From contig SAUG01000084.1 in assembly GCA_011316305.1 (NCBI GenBank), positions 124,001 through 188,000 of the forward strand: a stretch of 64,000 nt of DNA, given 5' to 3'. This stretch comes from Rusavskia elegans. Its lineage: Eukaryota; Ascomycota; Lecanoromycetes; Teloschistales; Teloschistaceae. Positions within the stretch are counted from its first letter, which is position 1, and the number at the start of each line of letters is the position of its first letter. The position numbers and the translations under genes were made by a program. Positions 34,937 to 46,500 of this stretch are shown one piece after another. Below the pieces are notes generated by a model that had not been told where the DNA came from, ran no database searches, and was given only the letters and a program-made list of their open reading frames with translations.

Positions 34937-35958
34937 TGTTTTGTTTATTTTTTTGGTACCCGGTCAACCGTCGGTTCCGTAAACAATTCACTTTAGTATT
35001 AGTACGCTAGCGTTGGATATACGGTATAAAAACTAATACCCTAGTCTAATTAATTTAAACTAAAGAACTATATAAAATTAACTCGAATCTACTTCGTATT
35101 ACGCTCGTAGTATAAATTCCTATAGCTTACTTAAAATATAATATAGCAGAATTTTCGTAATATATATACTTTACAGTCGCTTTTTCTTTTTCTTCTTTTA
35201 CTAGTACCTACTATCGTATCTGACGTACGTATCTTCCGTAACAGCCTAGGCTGCAGGCTAATATATATAGAACCTCTACTAATAATAAATTACGATTATA
35301 CCTTTCTAATTAGAAGAAATAGAGCTCGAAATCGCTAAACTTAAGCTACTCGATAACGTCGACCGAGTCCTCGCTAGTCCGCCTATAACGGACTTTAAAT
35401 CCCGAAATCCGTCGGTTCTAACTACGACGTTAAAGCTTCGTATTCCGAATCCGCCGGAGCCGTACGGTCTTAGCGACCGTATTAAACTTCTAGTAGGGGC
35501 CCTTATCCTACTAGAATCCGAGCTAGTAGTCGAGCTAGAAATTAAGCTAGTAGTCGTCGGATATCTAGATAGGTTAGTAGGCCGTCTAGATTCGGGTACG
35601 ACCGTAGACGAGAACGAAGTAACGAAAGTAAAGGATAATATTACCGCCTAGTAGATAGTCCTAGAGGCTATATTAGTAGCTTATAATCGTACGTATTTCG
35701 AAGTAGTATAAGGGAATCTGCGTAGAGGACTACGAGTAATAAAAGGTATACTTATATAGAGGAGAAATAGTAATTAAATAGAGGATATAATAGAATAAAA
35801 ACGATCAACGCTGCAAACCTTGCTTGACTGCTTCTTTTAACTACGAAAATTCTTTGCTATACAAGTAACAATTATGGTTGCCGTATAAAAACTACGGTGA
35901 TGAAACGTATATATATAATGACTCAATTATAATCCCGGACAGGAGCTCTACAAGAGGC
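34937..35958 (+). mobile_element. Unclassified ~1-kb element E, copy 2, TSD AAATAATATAT
   Basis: It starts T-rich and then GGTACCCGGTCAACCGTCGG, and ends CCCGGACAGGAGCTCTACAA. An 11-bp direct repeat, AAATAATATAT, flanks it (34926-34936 and 35959-35969). It is the most diverged copy at sequence level but shares all landmarks with copies 1, 3 and 4. It carries a well-preserved ghost ORF on the plus strand. G+C is markedly higher than in neighbouring DNA. Confidence 0.75.
35312..35800 (+). pseudogene. Element E ghost ORF (unknown protein), copy 2
   Basis: One frame is free of stops for about 110 codons (35312 to about 35650), an exceptional length here. It then continues with stops only at TAG/TAA positions that could be former CAG/CAA. 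The translation is rich in Leu, Val, Glu and Arg, with helical blocks such as L-S-D-R-I-K-L-L-V-G-A-L and G-Y-L-D-R-L-V-G-R-L. The blocks I-D-R-V-K-L-L-A-V-V-A and K-Y-L-N-S-L-A-E-R-L of copy 4 are clearly homologous. No ATG is visible at the start of the open stretch. I do not recognise the family; a small helical, nucleic-acid-binding or gag-like protein is possible but unproven. Confidence 0.55.
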
Positions 35959-35969
35959 AAATAATATAT

Positions 35970-36404
35970 ATATATATATAGAAAAAGATATATTTTGATT
36001 TGTTAATAGATTATAAAATTGATAATTAAAAATGTCTAAATATAATTTTTTAGCTAGTTATTTAAATAATATCAACTATAAATTTCTTTTAATATTAATT
36101 AATCGTTATTTCGAAAAATATTGATTTTTCTTTAATTTTTCTATTATTATTTAGTAATAGACCTCTATCTATAGAATTTAAATTATAGAACTATTTTTTA
36201 ATTCGAAAAATCTTTTTTCTTTTAATTAAATATTTTAATATAAAATCTCCGGTCGCGTTTAAACTAATTATTATTATAATTCTCTTTTGTCTATTATTGA
36301 TTTCGATAAATATTTTGATATCGAATATTAATATTTAGTTAATTAAATTGAATTAATATTTTGAAATTTATAGATAATATATTAATAGTTTATATACGAT
36401 TTAA
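35970..36404. other. AT-rich interval, no gene seen
   Basis: A (TA)n run at about 35964-35981, then low-complexity AT-rich DNA with some TpG and CpA remaining. I see nothing coding or repetitive to report. Confidence 0.5.
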
Positions 36405-36818
36405 TAATTCGAATTTTTGATTATTTTATACGAATTAATACTAGAAATACTATTCAATTAAATTATATAATTATTTGAATATAAGTATTTACCGCGAATT
36501 TAATTTAAAATTCTCGAAAAAGCTAGACTTGGATTAAAACCCAGAGGGAAACCGTAGTCTATTTAACTTTAATTAATTTTATTTACTACGATTAGGAACG
36601 GCTAGACCGAGATAATTTTCTAAATAATCTCTGTATATAATTTCTATATAAACTCTATATAAAAATCGATTTAATCGATTAGAAAAAACTTAAATATTAG
36701 GTTAACTTTCGAAGGATTCGAGCCTCCGACCCGCTGGATTAACTCCGCTAATTCCGAGATAGAACGCGGATCCGTTAGACTTCCAAACAACGTAGTCTAC
36801 TACTGCGCCACCCAGCCT
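36405..36818 (-). mobile_element. tRNA-derived SINE, copy 3
   Basis: Read on the minus strand from 36818, it has the tRNA-like head (TGGCGCAGTAGTAG-type A-box; GGAGGCTCGAATCCTTCG-type B-box) and the same body with CGGTTTCCCTCTGGGTTTTA. The tail end is at about 36405 (AATAATTCGAATTTTTG-type). Some positions near the anticodon-like region differ from other copies. Confidence 0.85.
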
Positions 36819-37312
36819 ATATTAATAGTATGTTTATTACTATAAAATTAAATATTATTTCTAAATCGAATATATTTTTCTTTATTTTATCTAATTTATA
36901 GAAATAGAGTTTTTAATAAAAGATTTCGTATTTAAAAAATTTTCTATTAACTTTTCTAGTAATTATATCTATTATATTTTATATAGTCGAAATAGTTATA
37001 AATATTTTAATTTTCGATTTAAATAAATATTTTAAAAATATATTAGCGTAGTCTAATAGATACAATCCGGTTTTTTTTTCTAATTTATAGATTTTATAAA
37101 TATCGTCGTAGCAGATGATTCAGCTAAAATATAGATAATCTATTTCTATTATTATATTTATTTACTATAAAATTGTTTTTGAAATAATTTAATTTTTAAA
37201 AATATGATTTTTTTAATTTTTTTTAAATATATCGACGATATAATTAGCTTTTTAGTTTTATTCATTCTTTTTAAAGATATTTTAATATCTTTTATAGATT
37301 GTTTTAAGTTTT
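36819..37312. other. AT-rich interval, no gene seen
   Basis: Featureless AT-rich DNA with poly-T runs, between the SINE and the Gyp-B 5' LTR. Confidence 0.5.
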
Positions 37313-37566
37313 TATAAGCGCCAAACGCTTTATATAGACTCTGAAAATATAATTAAAACGTTTAGAAACAAGATTCGCCGCCTAGTCACTAGAGCGTTAC
37401 TAGTATATCGGATTTCGATCCTTTTCCGTTATTTTCTTTCTTTTATTATTAGACTATACCCTAGCTTTTCAAAGATATAAATTAGTTCTATAATATATCT
37501 TTCGACTAGGCTATAATTATATACTATTTCAGAAATATTCTATTTTAATAGTTTTAATTTATTATT
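37313..37566 (+). repeat. Gyp-B copy 2, 5' LTR
   Basis: It begins near TATAAGCGCCAAACG and is homologous to 51093-51348 for about 250 bp. It contains tRNA-promoter-like strings: CCTAGTCACTAGAGCG (A-box-like) and GGATTTCGATCC (B-box-like) about 30 bp apart. It could therefore be a tRNA-derived repeat instead of an LTR; its occurrence just before gag in both Gyp-B copies and behind the pol end in copy 2 favours an LTR. Confidence 0.65.
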
Positions 37567-37639
37567 GAAATATTTTTAATTCGATATATATTAATTATAG
37601 TATAACTATATTAATATCAACGTAAAGTATTTATAATAG

Positions 37640-38340
37640 TTATAGCTATAGGAAAGTACTTTAGATAGGACTATACTAAACTAACGCTAAAACTATTAAG
37701 CCGCGGATAATAAATATTACGAATTAGTTTTATAAATATAATTTACCTATACCGAAAACGCCTAATAGAAAAACTCTAGATTATTTTCTATTATTTAAAA
37801 AATCTAAACGGAATTCTATAGTAATTTTATTACTAGCGTATCGGAAAACTATATTATTTCCGGTAGCTGAATCTATTAATAGTAGCTTTCTAATAGTAAA
37901 TTATAATCTAATAAAAATAATTTTTTAGAAATTTTTATTTCTAGAAAATATAATCTCGGTTAGCCGTCTAATAATAATAATAATCTAAATAACCCGAATA
38001 ATAGTAAAAATAATAGCGAAGATTTCGATAATAATAAAAATCTTTAAATCTTAGAAATTTAAATAATAGTAAAAAAGAAAACTCTTTTAAAAATATATTA
38101 TAGAATAGAAGCTTTTTATATAATAGATACGAATTATATTCTAGATAATAACTAATTTTATTAAAACTAGCTATTAGATATTCGCGAGCGCTTTAAATTT
38201 TATTAAAATTTAAAATTAAAAAGTCCAAAAAGTATAACGATAAAATAATATTTAAAAAATACTATAAATCAATTAAATTTAATAAAAATTAGTTTTATAA
38301 GTCCGACGTTTTATTTATCTAAATCGATTAAATCCGATAG
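37640..38340 (+). pseudogene. Gyp-B copy 2 gag region, ghost
   Basis: Homologous to 2990-4720 of copy 1 once the MITEs are removed. The Asn/Ser-rich repeat at 37965-38045 is the clearest landmark. It is split from the rest of the element by the hAT insertion at 38341. No zinc knuckle recognised. Confidence 0.4.
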
Positions 38341-38679
38341 TAGTTTGGCCGTCGGGTCGGGTTTCGAACCCGGGTTAGAGGAACCGACCCGACCCGAGTC
38401 AGTTCTAACTTTTCTAGATACCGAACTAAGTCGCTTCCGACTTTTCTAAATATTAAACCGACTCGGTTTCGGATCGAACCCGGGTTCCTAGATTTAATTT
38501 ACTAAAACTACTAAAACCTCCTATTTTATATTATAATTCTAGAAAATCTCTACTTTTATTATATAGTTATATTATTACTTTAGGTACTATTTAGATAAAT
38601 GTCGATTCTTTACTATTTAGTAGTAAATAATAATTAAATTAATATTTCTATATCTATATAACCTTTCTATATTATTTAT

Positions 38680-41020
38680 TATCTAAATATAAATTATATT
38701 TATACGAAATCAAAACTAATATAAAATTTTTAATTTTTTAATTAGTTTTTATCTTTCTATTTTCTAAACCGATACGCCTAGCGAGATTCTTTTTAATAGG
38801 TTTTCTTTTTAAAATAAAATCTATCCTAGCTAATCTATAAACTAGACGGTAAGCCGATCTATAAATATTATACTTTTAAAATTTGATTAATTATATAGAA
38901 AGTAAAAATAGATTATTAAAGATATAGCTAATAAGATCCGGGCCAAAAATCTAATACTAATCTTTTAAAATAATGATAGGTATATATAATAGGATCTAGA
39001 TTACTATAAAGAATTTAAATTTTAATAATCTAGAATTTTTATAGCTATTAGTATTAAAAATAAAATCTATAGAAAGTTAATTAATCCGTTCTAATTAAAG
39101 AAAGCTATAGAGTAAATATAGTCGAAATAGTAATAAAAGTTTAACTAGATAGCTTTAATAATAGATAGTCTACTTAAAATTATATATAAAAACTATTCTA
39201 AAATTCTCGACTATCCTATAACTACTAATTCTTCTAATATATCTACTATAAAGAAATATCTTTCTACTATTATTTACTAAGGAACTAAATAATATAATTT
39301 ATAGTTTTATATTAAAATAGAATTTATCCGCGTAAATAGCTAATAGTAATATAAAGAGGTAATATAAAATTTATTTTAATTATAGAAAAAAAGCTATATT
39401 AAATTTAAACCTACTTTTGACTAAACTATATAAAATAATTATCTATATAAAACTATTTTAGATCTAAATCTACTAGTTTAAACTATTGATAATATAAGAT
39501 TTAAACTACTACTATAAATATTTTATCCAGATATAAAATTTATTAGCTATATACGATTTATATAGATAGTTTTTAATAGTTATAATACTATCCGCGAGTA
39601 AATTAAATCTAATTTAAAAACTTTAAAATATATTTTCTTTATATTAGATATTTAGTTAAGTATATAAAAGATCGTATATTTAGAAATACTAGTATATTAG
39701 GTTAATATTTAATTCTAATATTAAAAGCGTCTAATTAGATTTATATTCTTTTCTACTAATTATTCTAACTTTTTATAGTACTAGAAACTTTTAAAACTTT
39801 TAAAATTTTTCTAGTTTAGGCCGAAGTTTCTAGATATTATTATCGATAATATTAGTTCTAACAATATATTAAAAAAAGAATTTAAAAAAGATCGATTCTA
39901 ATTTCTAATCTAGAAATATAATTTAAAATATTTATATTCGATCGAATTTAATATATTTTATAATTCGTCGGGTATATTAATTACGCTATTCTATTAATAA
40001 ATTTATAGAAAAGAATTTATAAAATCTATAAATATATAGAATTACCTTTAATATAGATAAATCGTAGTTTTTTTTTTTTTTTATAAATAGTATACTATAG
40101 GCGTTCTTTAAATTTACTTTATTAGTTTTAAAAACTATAGATAATAGAATTTATTTAATTTTCTAATTTTATAGTACTATTTTCGATTATCTTTCTAAAA
40201 TAGAAAAAATAGTTCGATTATTAAACTACGCTAATAAAGAAATAATACTAATAGCTTATAATAATACTTATATAAAGTTAATTTAATACTATTTTTATAT
40301 TAAAATTAAGAGTAAATAAATTTATAATATTATAAATATTCTAGATTCTATAATAAAGTTTAGTCTTTATCGAGACTAGAATAAAGAAGATAATAATAAA
40401 GAAATAAAAGATTTTTTAGGGTATAAAGATAGATATCGAGACGAGTTTAAAAAGTACTTTATTAAATACTATAGGGCTTCTATTTATCTATTAAAATCTA
40501 AAACTAGCTATATAAAGGAAAGTAAGATAATATAAAAGAATAATATATTATAACTTTACTAATCAGTTTAAAGCCTATTTTATCTATTTTAAATAGTAAT
40601 TTTTTATAACCCTAGTATCTTCGAGCAGCTATTTCCGAAGCTAATCGATATTTTAATACTAATATTACCGAAAAGAATCTAAATTAGATATTTAAAAAAA
40701 ATGATACTTCGAACTTTCTAAAACTAGTATAGATAGCTTATAATATTTTTATTTATCTAATATCCTCGGTAGAAATAGAGCGGACTTTTAGTTTTATAAA
40801 GAGAGTTTATCGGTAGAATCGAATTTGAATAACTCTAGAATATATATAGCAGATAATAATAAATAAATACTATAACCGTACTATAGGTTTAGAAGTAGAA
40901 AAAGCTTAAAAGGAGCTATAGGATATATATAACCGGGTAGAACTAGAATATAAAATTCTATCTAGAAAATAGAATTTCTTTAAAAAAGAACTTAAAAGTA
41001 TTTTAGATAGATTAATCTAA
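38680..41020 (+). pseudogene. hAT transposase, ghost ORF
   Basis: Plus-strand ghost translation shows, near 39825-39865, F-x-D-I-I-I-D-N-I-S-S-N-N, the region around a catalytic Asp with the D-N-A-S-N-N pattern typical of hAT transposases. At 40755-40785 comes S-S-V-E-I-E-R-T-F-S-F, the dimerisation-domain hallmark, followed by a Lys/Arg-rich stretch. N-terminal zinc-finger (BED) residues were not identified. Stops are TAA/TAG. It is expected to bind the TAGACTGGC ends and subterminal repeats, and to have mobilised the MITEs listed here. Confidence 0.8.
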
Positions 41021-41204
41021 ATACGAATTTAAATTAGATTTATTATTAAAATCTATAAATTTAAAGATTTTTAAATTATAAATTTATATTAAAAAATTTT
41101 ATTTAAGTAAAATGTAATCTTTTATAAATAATATAGTAATATATCCAAGTAATATATTTATCTAAATCTACTATTCCTAGATATAGAATACTAGTTAAAC
41201 TAAT

Positions 41205-41640
41205 TGGAAAGTTTAATAATTTTCTTTATATCTTTATTTTTATCGTCTTCGGCTTCCGCTTCTTTTTCTATATTTCCTTTTTCTTCTATATTTTTATTTT
41301 TATTTTTATCCTTATCTTTATCTTTATCCTCGTTCTAATTAAAGTTAATATTTCTAGCTAAACTTTTATTATTTTCGAGTTTAGTATTATTCTATTTAAT
41401 AGAATACCTTTCTACTACCTAGTTTTTATTATTAACTTCGACGATATTATTAATATTTTCGTCATTCTTTTTATATAGAGACTCGATAGCTATATAAGCC
41501 GTATTACTACTATTACTAAATTCTTTAGTAAACTTCGACTATTTTTATAAAAGTTTTAATATTCTAGCGGTTTTAAATTTTTTAAAACCGCTATAATAGA
41601 TTATTTATTATTGGATTAAATTAACGATTAGAACTATATA
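41205..41640 (-). pseudogene. hAT second ORF (acidic/lysine-rich), ghost
   Basis: Minus-strand counterpart of 30790-31195. The Lys/Asp repeat lies at 41335-41270 (minus), with alternating AAA, GAT and AAT codons and few mutations. It starts some 180 bp beyond the transposase end and reads towards it. The function is unrecognised. Confidence 0.52.
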
Positions 41641-42940
41641 TTTAATTAAAATTACCTCGCCTATACTATTAATAGCTATAGTTGATTTAAAGATATATTA
41701 GAAATAAATAATTATAAATTAAATATTTTAATTTATATTTTATATATTATTCTAATATATTATCTTATTCCGTTCCTACTTTATCTAATTAATAAATATT
41801 ACTTTTCTTATTTCTTTTTAGCGAGTTCTATTACGGAACTCGGTTTCGTAATATAATATTATATATAAATCAATATCTAGTATAGTCTATATTATCCTAT
41901 TATATTACTATAAAGCCTTTTATTAAATCTATAGTCTATTTCCTCGTTTCTAGCGTTTTATTCTAAATTGATTTTAGTACTTGGATTTATATCTTTCTAT
42001 ATATCGGTTTCTTTTAGTTTCTAGAGGCGTTTATATATAGTAATATAATCTATAATTAATTTTTTATAGAACGTATATTTAGATTCTGACTATTCTCTAC
42101 CGCGTTTATAGTTTACGACCGATTTAATTTTTATAGATAGTAATTTTAATTTAGATATAGCAAAATATTAGATAGTAGCGTAGGTAATATAATAGAGTAA
42201 TATAATTAATACTAGAAAGAGTTTATATAAAATAGTAGCTAAAAATATATAGAAATATATAGTAGAATACGCTAAAAATTTATAGAAATATATAGGCTCG
42301 CTTACTTTAGCCGAAGTCTATCTAATAATTATACTAACTGACTAAATTTTATTTCCGATTTTCTTTTTTTTATCTACTAACTATTACCGTAAATCCCTTA
42401 TATAATATATACCGTACTATAATACTCGTCGTTCTATTTATTATATTATATAAATATATTTATAGTACGTATTAATCGGACTAATAATATATAAAAATAA
42501 TATAATAAATAATATAATAGCGCTAAAAGATATTCTAGTACATAAAAATATTATAAAACCGACTCGTAGAGGCCTAGAAAAGATTAGAGGTAATAGAATC
42601 GGATAAAAGAAAAGGAAATCCGTTAGTATAATAGTAAAAGAAATATTCTAAAATAATATATTCTAAATAGTCCAGCTAATTAATTAATAGGATTACCAAA
42701 GAAGGCTAGTATAATTATTTTCCGAGATATCTATCGCTATTAAAAAGGTTTTAATAATCTAATTCTAAAGGTACTATTTACTAGACTATATTATAAAATC
42801 TTCGAAAATATTACTATAGAATTTCTTTTAGCCGAAGTTATTAGAATATAAAATACGGCGTTAGTAATTTTATATAATTCTATAAAAATATATATTACTA
42901 TTTATCTAGTAAATAAATATATTTTATTAATATATTACTA

Positions 42941-43000
42941 TTTATATATAATTATATTTATATATAATTATATTTATATATAATTATATTTATATAATTT
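42941..43000. repeat. 16-bp tandem repeat
   Basis: Unit TTTATATATAATTATA, between three and four perfect copies, in the far end of hAT copy 1. The corresponding part of the other hAT copies is not expanded. Confidence 0.85.
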
Positions 43001-43518
43001 AAATATTAATTTAGTAGTAATTTATATAAAATCAATTACTATTTAAGCTAAAGATTTTTAGTTTATTAAAAACCTAATAAAGAACTTAGAGGTATAGTTA
43101 GAAAAAGATAAACTAGTTAATGACCGAATTCTATATAATTTAAAAATATAGAAAAAAGAAATATAATTTAGAATTTTTCTAAAAAAGAATATATAGATTC
43201 CGGCCGTTATATTAACTGGTATTAAATAAAATATATTACCGTTTACTATTACCTATATTATTTATTATAATTAAAAGAAATAATATATCTAAAATATTAA
43301 TCGTTTATAAAAACTATAGTATTTAACTATTTAATATAATTATAAATTAAGTTAAATCGAATTTCTATTAATATCTATTTTATAATCTAATCCGATTTTC
43401 GGTTTTAATATTAGAAATTAACCCGAACCGCTTAGTAGATTAGATCGAACCGATTTACTAAAATTCGGGTCGGATTTCCGAAGTACCGACGGGAACCTAT
43501 ATCGAAGTAGCCAATCTA

Positions 43519-46500
43519 TTCGATAGGTCTAGTATTTTATTAAAAGCTAGATATTAAACTATTAACTAAAAAAAAAGAAATTTTTTATTATTAAAAATAC
43601 CTTTAATAGTATACTATAAAATAAATTTATAGATTTTTTTTTAAATTTTACTATCGATTCTAAATATCGTTTATTAAATACCGCGATAAAATACCTTCGT
43701 ATAAACTAGAATAAAGACTAGGATATTCTAAAATTCTATAATTTTTTTTATAATATTAAAAGTCTAGCTATTTTTTTTATTAGAAAAATAGTATTCGATT
43801 TTTTCTTCAATATTTTATCTAGAGTTATAGTATACTATTTACGTTTAAAGCGCGAAGTTTAAAGATTTCGGCTATAATAAATAATTAGTTTAGATTATCT
43901 AATAGAAAAATATAGAAAAAATGATACTAGATTAATAGTAGAATTCTTTTATTAATAGATTTTATCTGTTTTTATATAATAAAAGAAATTTTTAAAAATT
44001 CGAAAACCGGAACCGAAAAAACCGATTATAGAGTAATCGAAATAGTATTAATAGAAAAGGTATTTCGAATATCGATAATAATGATTCTAGAAAATATAAA
44101 TAAAATAATAAATCTAGTATATATTTCATTTAAAATAAAATAGATTATTAATCTATAAATTATTCTAAAAACCAAGACTAAAGTTAAAGTAATTAGTAAT
44201 CTAATAATTCTTGTAGTAATAATAATAGATTTTTTAAAGAGTCTATTATTAATATAACGAAATGTAATTCTAGTAATATTAATTAGTTAAAAAACCAAAA
44301 AAGTCTATTATAGCTTTATTAATAGTCTAAAATAAATAAATTAAAATAAAGAACGATTTTCTAATAAAAGTATTAATTAAATTACTAGCGAAAAGATATA
44401 GTAGAACTATAGTATTTCTAGATCTAAATTTTTAGATTAATATTATTTTTTAATCTTTAATTATTTAATACGATTTAGCATCTATCTAGTAAATAGAAAA
44501 ATTCTATTATTAATAGATTAGAAATAAACGCGCTATTTCCTACAGAATATATAATTTAAATTAAATAATAATTAATAGTTAAAGCTATCGGAAAATATAT
44601 ATATTACGATTCTATATTCTAGGTAGAATTAATAAATATAGTATCTTTTCAAATATATTATCTTTATATTAACAAGATATAGTTATAGATCGAATGTTAA
44701 AATAATAATAATTTTCTATCTATAATAAAATAATATAAAATGACTAGATAGGTAGAAAACGGTTAACCTATTTTAGTATAAATTTAATAGTAGTTTTTAT
44801 TTATATATTATAGGCCGAAAAGTATATATTTGTAAATATAATATCGAATACCGCTGTATTTATAAAATCTATTAATAATACTATTATATAGACGGGAGCT
44901 AATAGCGATAAAAAAACAATAATAAAAATATATAATAGTCCGAATCGATTCCGGAACTAGTATATAAAGAAATCGAAACTTGAAATAAATATTTAGTAAA
45001 TTCTTTATCGCTATTTAAAAATACCGATTATATAATTAAACTAGATTGATGAAATCTACCGTATAGTTTAATCTATAGCCTATCTAAACGCGAGCTCGAC
45101 GAGTTATATAATTATTTAGATAGTATTTTAAAAAAAAATGCTAGATTCGCTATTTAATATTTTCTATAGAAGTTTCTATTTTTTTTATATTAAAAAAAGA
45201 TAGTAGTTTTTATATATATCTCGACTATAAAGGTTTTAATAAAATAATTATTAAAAATCGTTATCTTTTATCTTTTATTTCTAAGATCCTAGATCGATTA
45301 TTAAAGGTAGAATACTTTTCTAAATATAATATTAAAGACGTCTACTATCGAGTTTAAATTAAAAAAGATAATAAATAGAAGACTATATTTTATTATATCT
45401 TTCGGTTTTACTAATATACCTACGATATTTTAAACCTATATTAATAAAACTTTAAAAAAAACTGGTTAATAAATATTATATAGTCTATTTAAATAATATT
45501 CCAATCTTTTTTAATTCGGAAAAAAAATACTAGAATTATATCCGATAGATAGTTTATAAACTTTATAATATATAGATAAATTAAAATTTAAAAAATATAC
45601 TTTTAGTATTAAAAATATAAAGTTTTCAGACTTTATTATATCTATAGAAAACATATCGATGGATCCGGAATAAATAGTAACTATTAAAAAATAGCCGATT
45701 CTAAAAATTTACCGGAAAATATAAATTTTTTTAAAGTTTATAAATTTTTATCGGCGTTTTATTTACTAATATACTTAGATTATAATACCTTTAAAAAGTT
45801 TATTTATAGAAAATATTACCGAAAAGAAATCGGAATCGTTTTACTAAATTATCGGAATCTAAAAGGCTTTTAAAAAACGAAAATATATTTTTAATACCGC
45901 CGAGATATTATAATATTTTAATCGGAAAAAAAAAACCTAGATTAAAACTAATACTTTTAGAATTAGGTTATCTGAAATTATATTTTAATCTAATAACCAT
46001 AGTTACTAGTATCAAGTTATATTTTAGTTAAACAAAATATTTTCTAATAAACGTAATTATAAAATATAAAATACTAAATTACTTACTATATATTAAATTC
46101 TTTAAATAATAGATATATTTTTTTAAAGGCGCGAAAAATATAATAAAAGTCTAGATAGATTATAATAACCTCCGGGGTTTTGTAAAAATTGAAAAATTTA
46201 ACGTTAAATAATATTACTAGGTTATTAAATTAGCTACTATAGACTTTAATATCTTCTATTATTTAGAAAAAACGAACCTAGCTAATCCGCTATCTAGAAA
46301 ACCGGATTATAAAAATATTATTTTTTAAATCTAAATAATATTACTAATAATTCAGCGGAAATTAAACTTTATTAACTAGAAATCTAATAGTAAACCGTCT
46401 TTATTATAAACGGTTCAAATTAATTATATTCTACGCGGGCGTATAATAGAAAAGTCTAAAAAACCTTTTATAAAATCTAAAAATTCGAATAATAATAGAA

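Larger units (their letters stand above)
38341..43518 (+). mobile_element. Complete hAT transposon, copy 1 (5,178 bp), TSD TCCGATAG/TTCGATAG
   Basis: Ends are TAGTTTGGCCGTCGGGTCGG and GAAGTAGCCAATCTA. The 8-bp flanks are TCCGATAG (38333-38340) and TTCGATAG (43519-43526), identical except for one C/T. It carries the transposase ghost (38680-41020, plus) and the convergent second ORF (41205-41640, minus), then a ~1.5-kb far end. It is inserted in Gyp-B gag, and the host sequence resumes exactly after the TSD. It is the reference for the hAT family in this window. Confidence 0.93.

Noticed and set aside
37313..37566. Reading the Gyp-B boundary repeat as a second SINE
   Set aside because: Kept as an alternative only: it occurs just before gag in both Gyp-B copies and after the pol region in copy 2, which fits an LTR better.
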